Below, piece by piece: positions 43,480 through 43,574 of a DNA stretch of 43,574 bases. The stretch is from NCBI GenBank assembly GCA_035533075.1, contig DATLUO010000084.1, forward strand, positions 1-43,574, given 5' to 3'. Both the position numbers and the translations under genes were made by a program. Within the stretch, counting starts at the first letter, position 1, and the number at the start of each line of letters is the position of its first letter. Below the pieces are notes generated by a model. That model was not told the DNA's origin. It saw nothing but the letters and a program-made list of their open reading frames with translations, and made no database searches. This DNA is from Pirellulales bacterium (GTDB taxonomy: Bacteria > Planctomycetota > Planctomycetia > Pirellulales > JAICIG01).

Positions 43480-43574
43480 GGCTCTAAGGTATTGAGTACC
43501 GTCACCTTAAGGCCGCGCACGGAGGCATGTAGTGGATCAGCAGTCTGTCTTCCAGGTTACCCTCAATTTTTTCG
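43480..43574 (+). mobile_element. Left end of a probable insertion sequence (ISL3-like)
   Basis: Sequence from ggctctaaggtattgagtac resembles the GGCTCT-starting terminal repeats of ISL3-family elements. It precedes a coding start by 52 bp. The right end is outside the window, so the terminal repeat pair cannot be confirmed. It lies about 80 bp past the intron domain V. Confidence 0.35.
43532..43574 (+). CDS. Start of a probable transposase gene (cut by the window end)
   Basis: GTG at 43532 with GGAGG six bases upstream opens a frame that is still open at the window edge (MDQQSVFQVTLNFF). The beginning MD..S(V/L)FQ.(T/A)L is like the N-terminus I recall for ISL3-type transposases. Only 14 codons are visible, so the call is tentative; another gene is possible. 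Confidence 0.4.
   Translation, partial: MDQQSVFQVTLNFF

Overview
The window reads as a piece of a high-GC planctomycete chromosome (order Pirellulales or close). The basis is a secreted DUF1549/DUF1553 protein coupled to a Tat-signal DUF1501 protein, a DUF4058 protein, an arylsulfotransferase-like secreted beta-propeller, a leucine-rich-repeat protein, and a very long secreted-type protein built from Ser/Thr-rich 'GNxxTGxY' repeats with a Hint domain. Short palindromic repeats are scattered between genes, as is common in this group. No rRNA, tRNA or CRISPR array was seen.

Layout. 1-9.5 kb (minus strand): an LLM-class flavin oxidoreductase, a small membrane protein, a secreted alpha/beta hydrolase, a three-gene ABC-2 export operon (ATPase, permease, membrane-anchored partner) and a DUF3102-like protein. 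9.5-11.2 kb: a non-coding block with a 377-bp nested palindrome, repeated GC-rich palindromes and two gene relics. 11.1-13.8 kb (minus): the translation operon rpmE-prfA-prmC, with large inverted repeats between its genes. 13.9-16.5 kb (plus): a pterin dehydratase and a sulfotransferase-like protein with duplicated helical C-terminal repeats. 16.4-18.1 kb (minus): an amidase with a small Tat-signal partner. 18.2-20.2 kb (plus): a type II restriction-modification pair, flanked by a short direct repeat. 20.2-25.1 kb (minus): the housekeeping run aroF-tpiA-secG-yicC-gmk-rpoZ-coaC. 25.2-33.5 kb: DUF4058, an alpha/beta hydrolase, then a tightly coupled plus-strand operon (transglutaminase-like, 98-aa protein, DUF1549/1553, DUF1501), an internally deleted MFS transporter and a two-gene DUF4288 pair. 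33.5-37.1 kb (minus): fadB and fadA for fatty-acid beta-oxidation, with a small membrane ORF lacking a usual start codon between them. 37.1-38.1 kb: a 131-bp tandem repeat and a small ORF with a good ribosome binding site. 38.1-43.3 kb (minus): an LRR protein behind a giant repeat/Hint/hydrolase protein of polymorphic-toxin design. 43.3-43.57 kb: a group II intron domain V relic and the start of a probable transposase gene.

The most interesting points are: (1) the repeat-Hint-hydrolase protein, whose 5' end is frameshifted and cut off by an intron/IS junction, and whose downstream neighbour is an LRR membrane protein; (2) the restriction-modification cassette between near-identical direct repeats; (3) the fadB-fadA intergenic membrane ORF whose best start is AUU; (4) palindromic elements that share terminal sequences and look like non-autonomous mobile elements; (5) the MFS gene reduced to its two ends. 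All functional calls come from reading motifs by eye; no database search was run.
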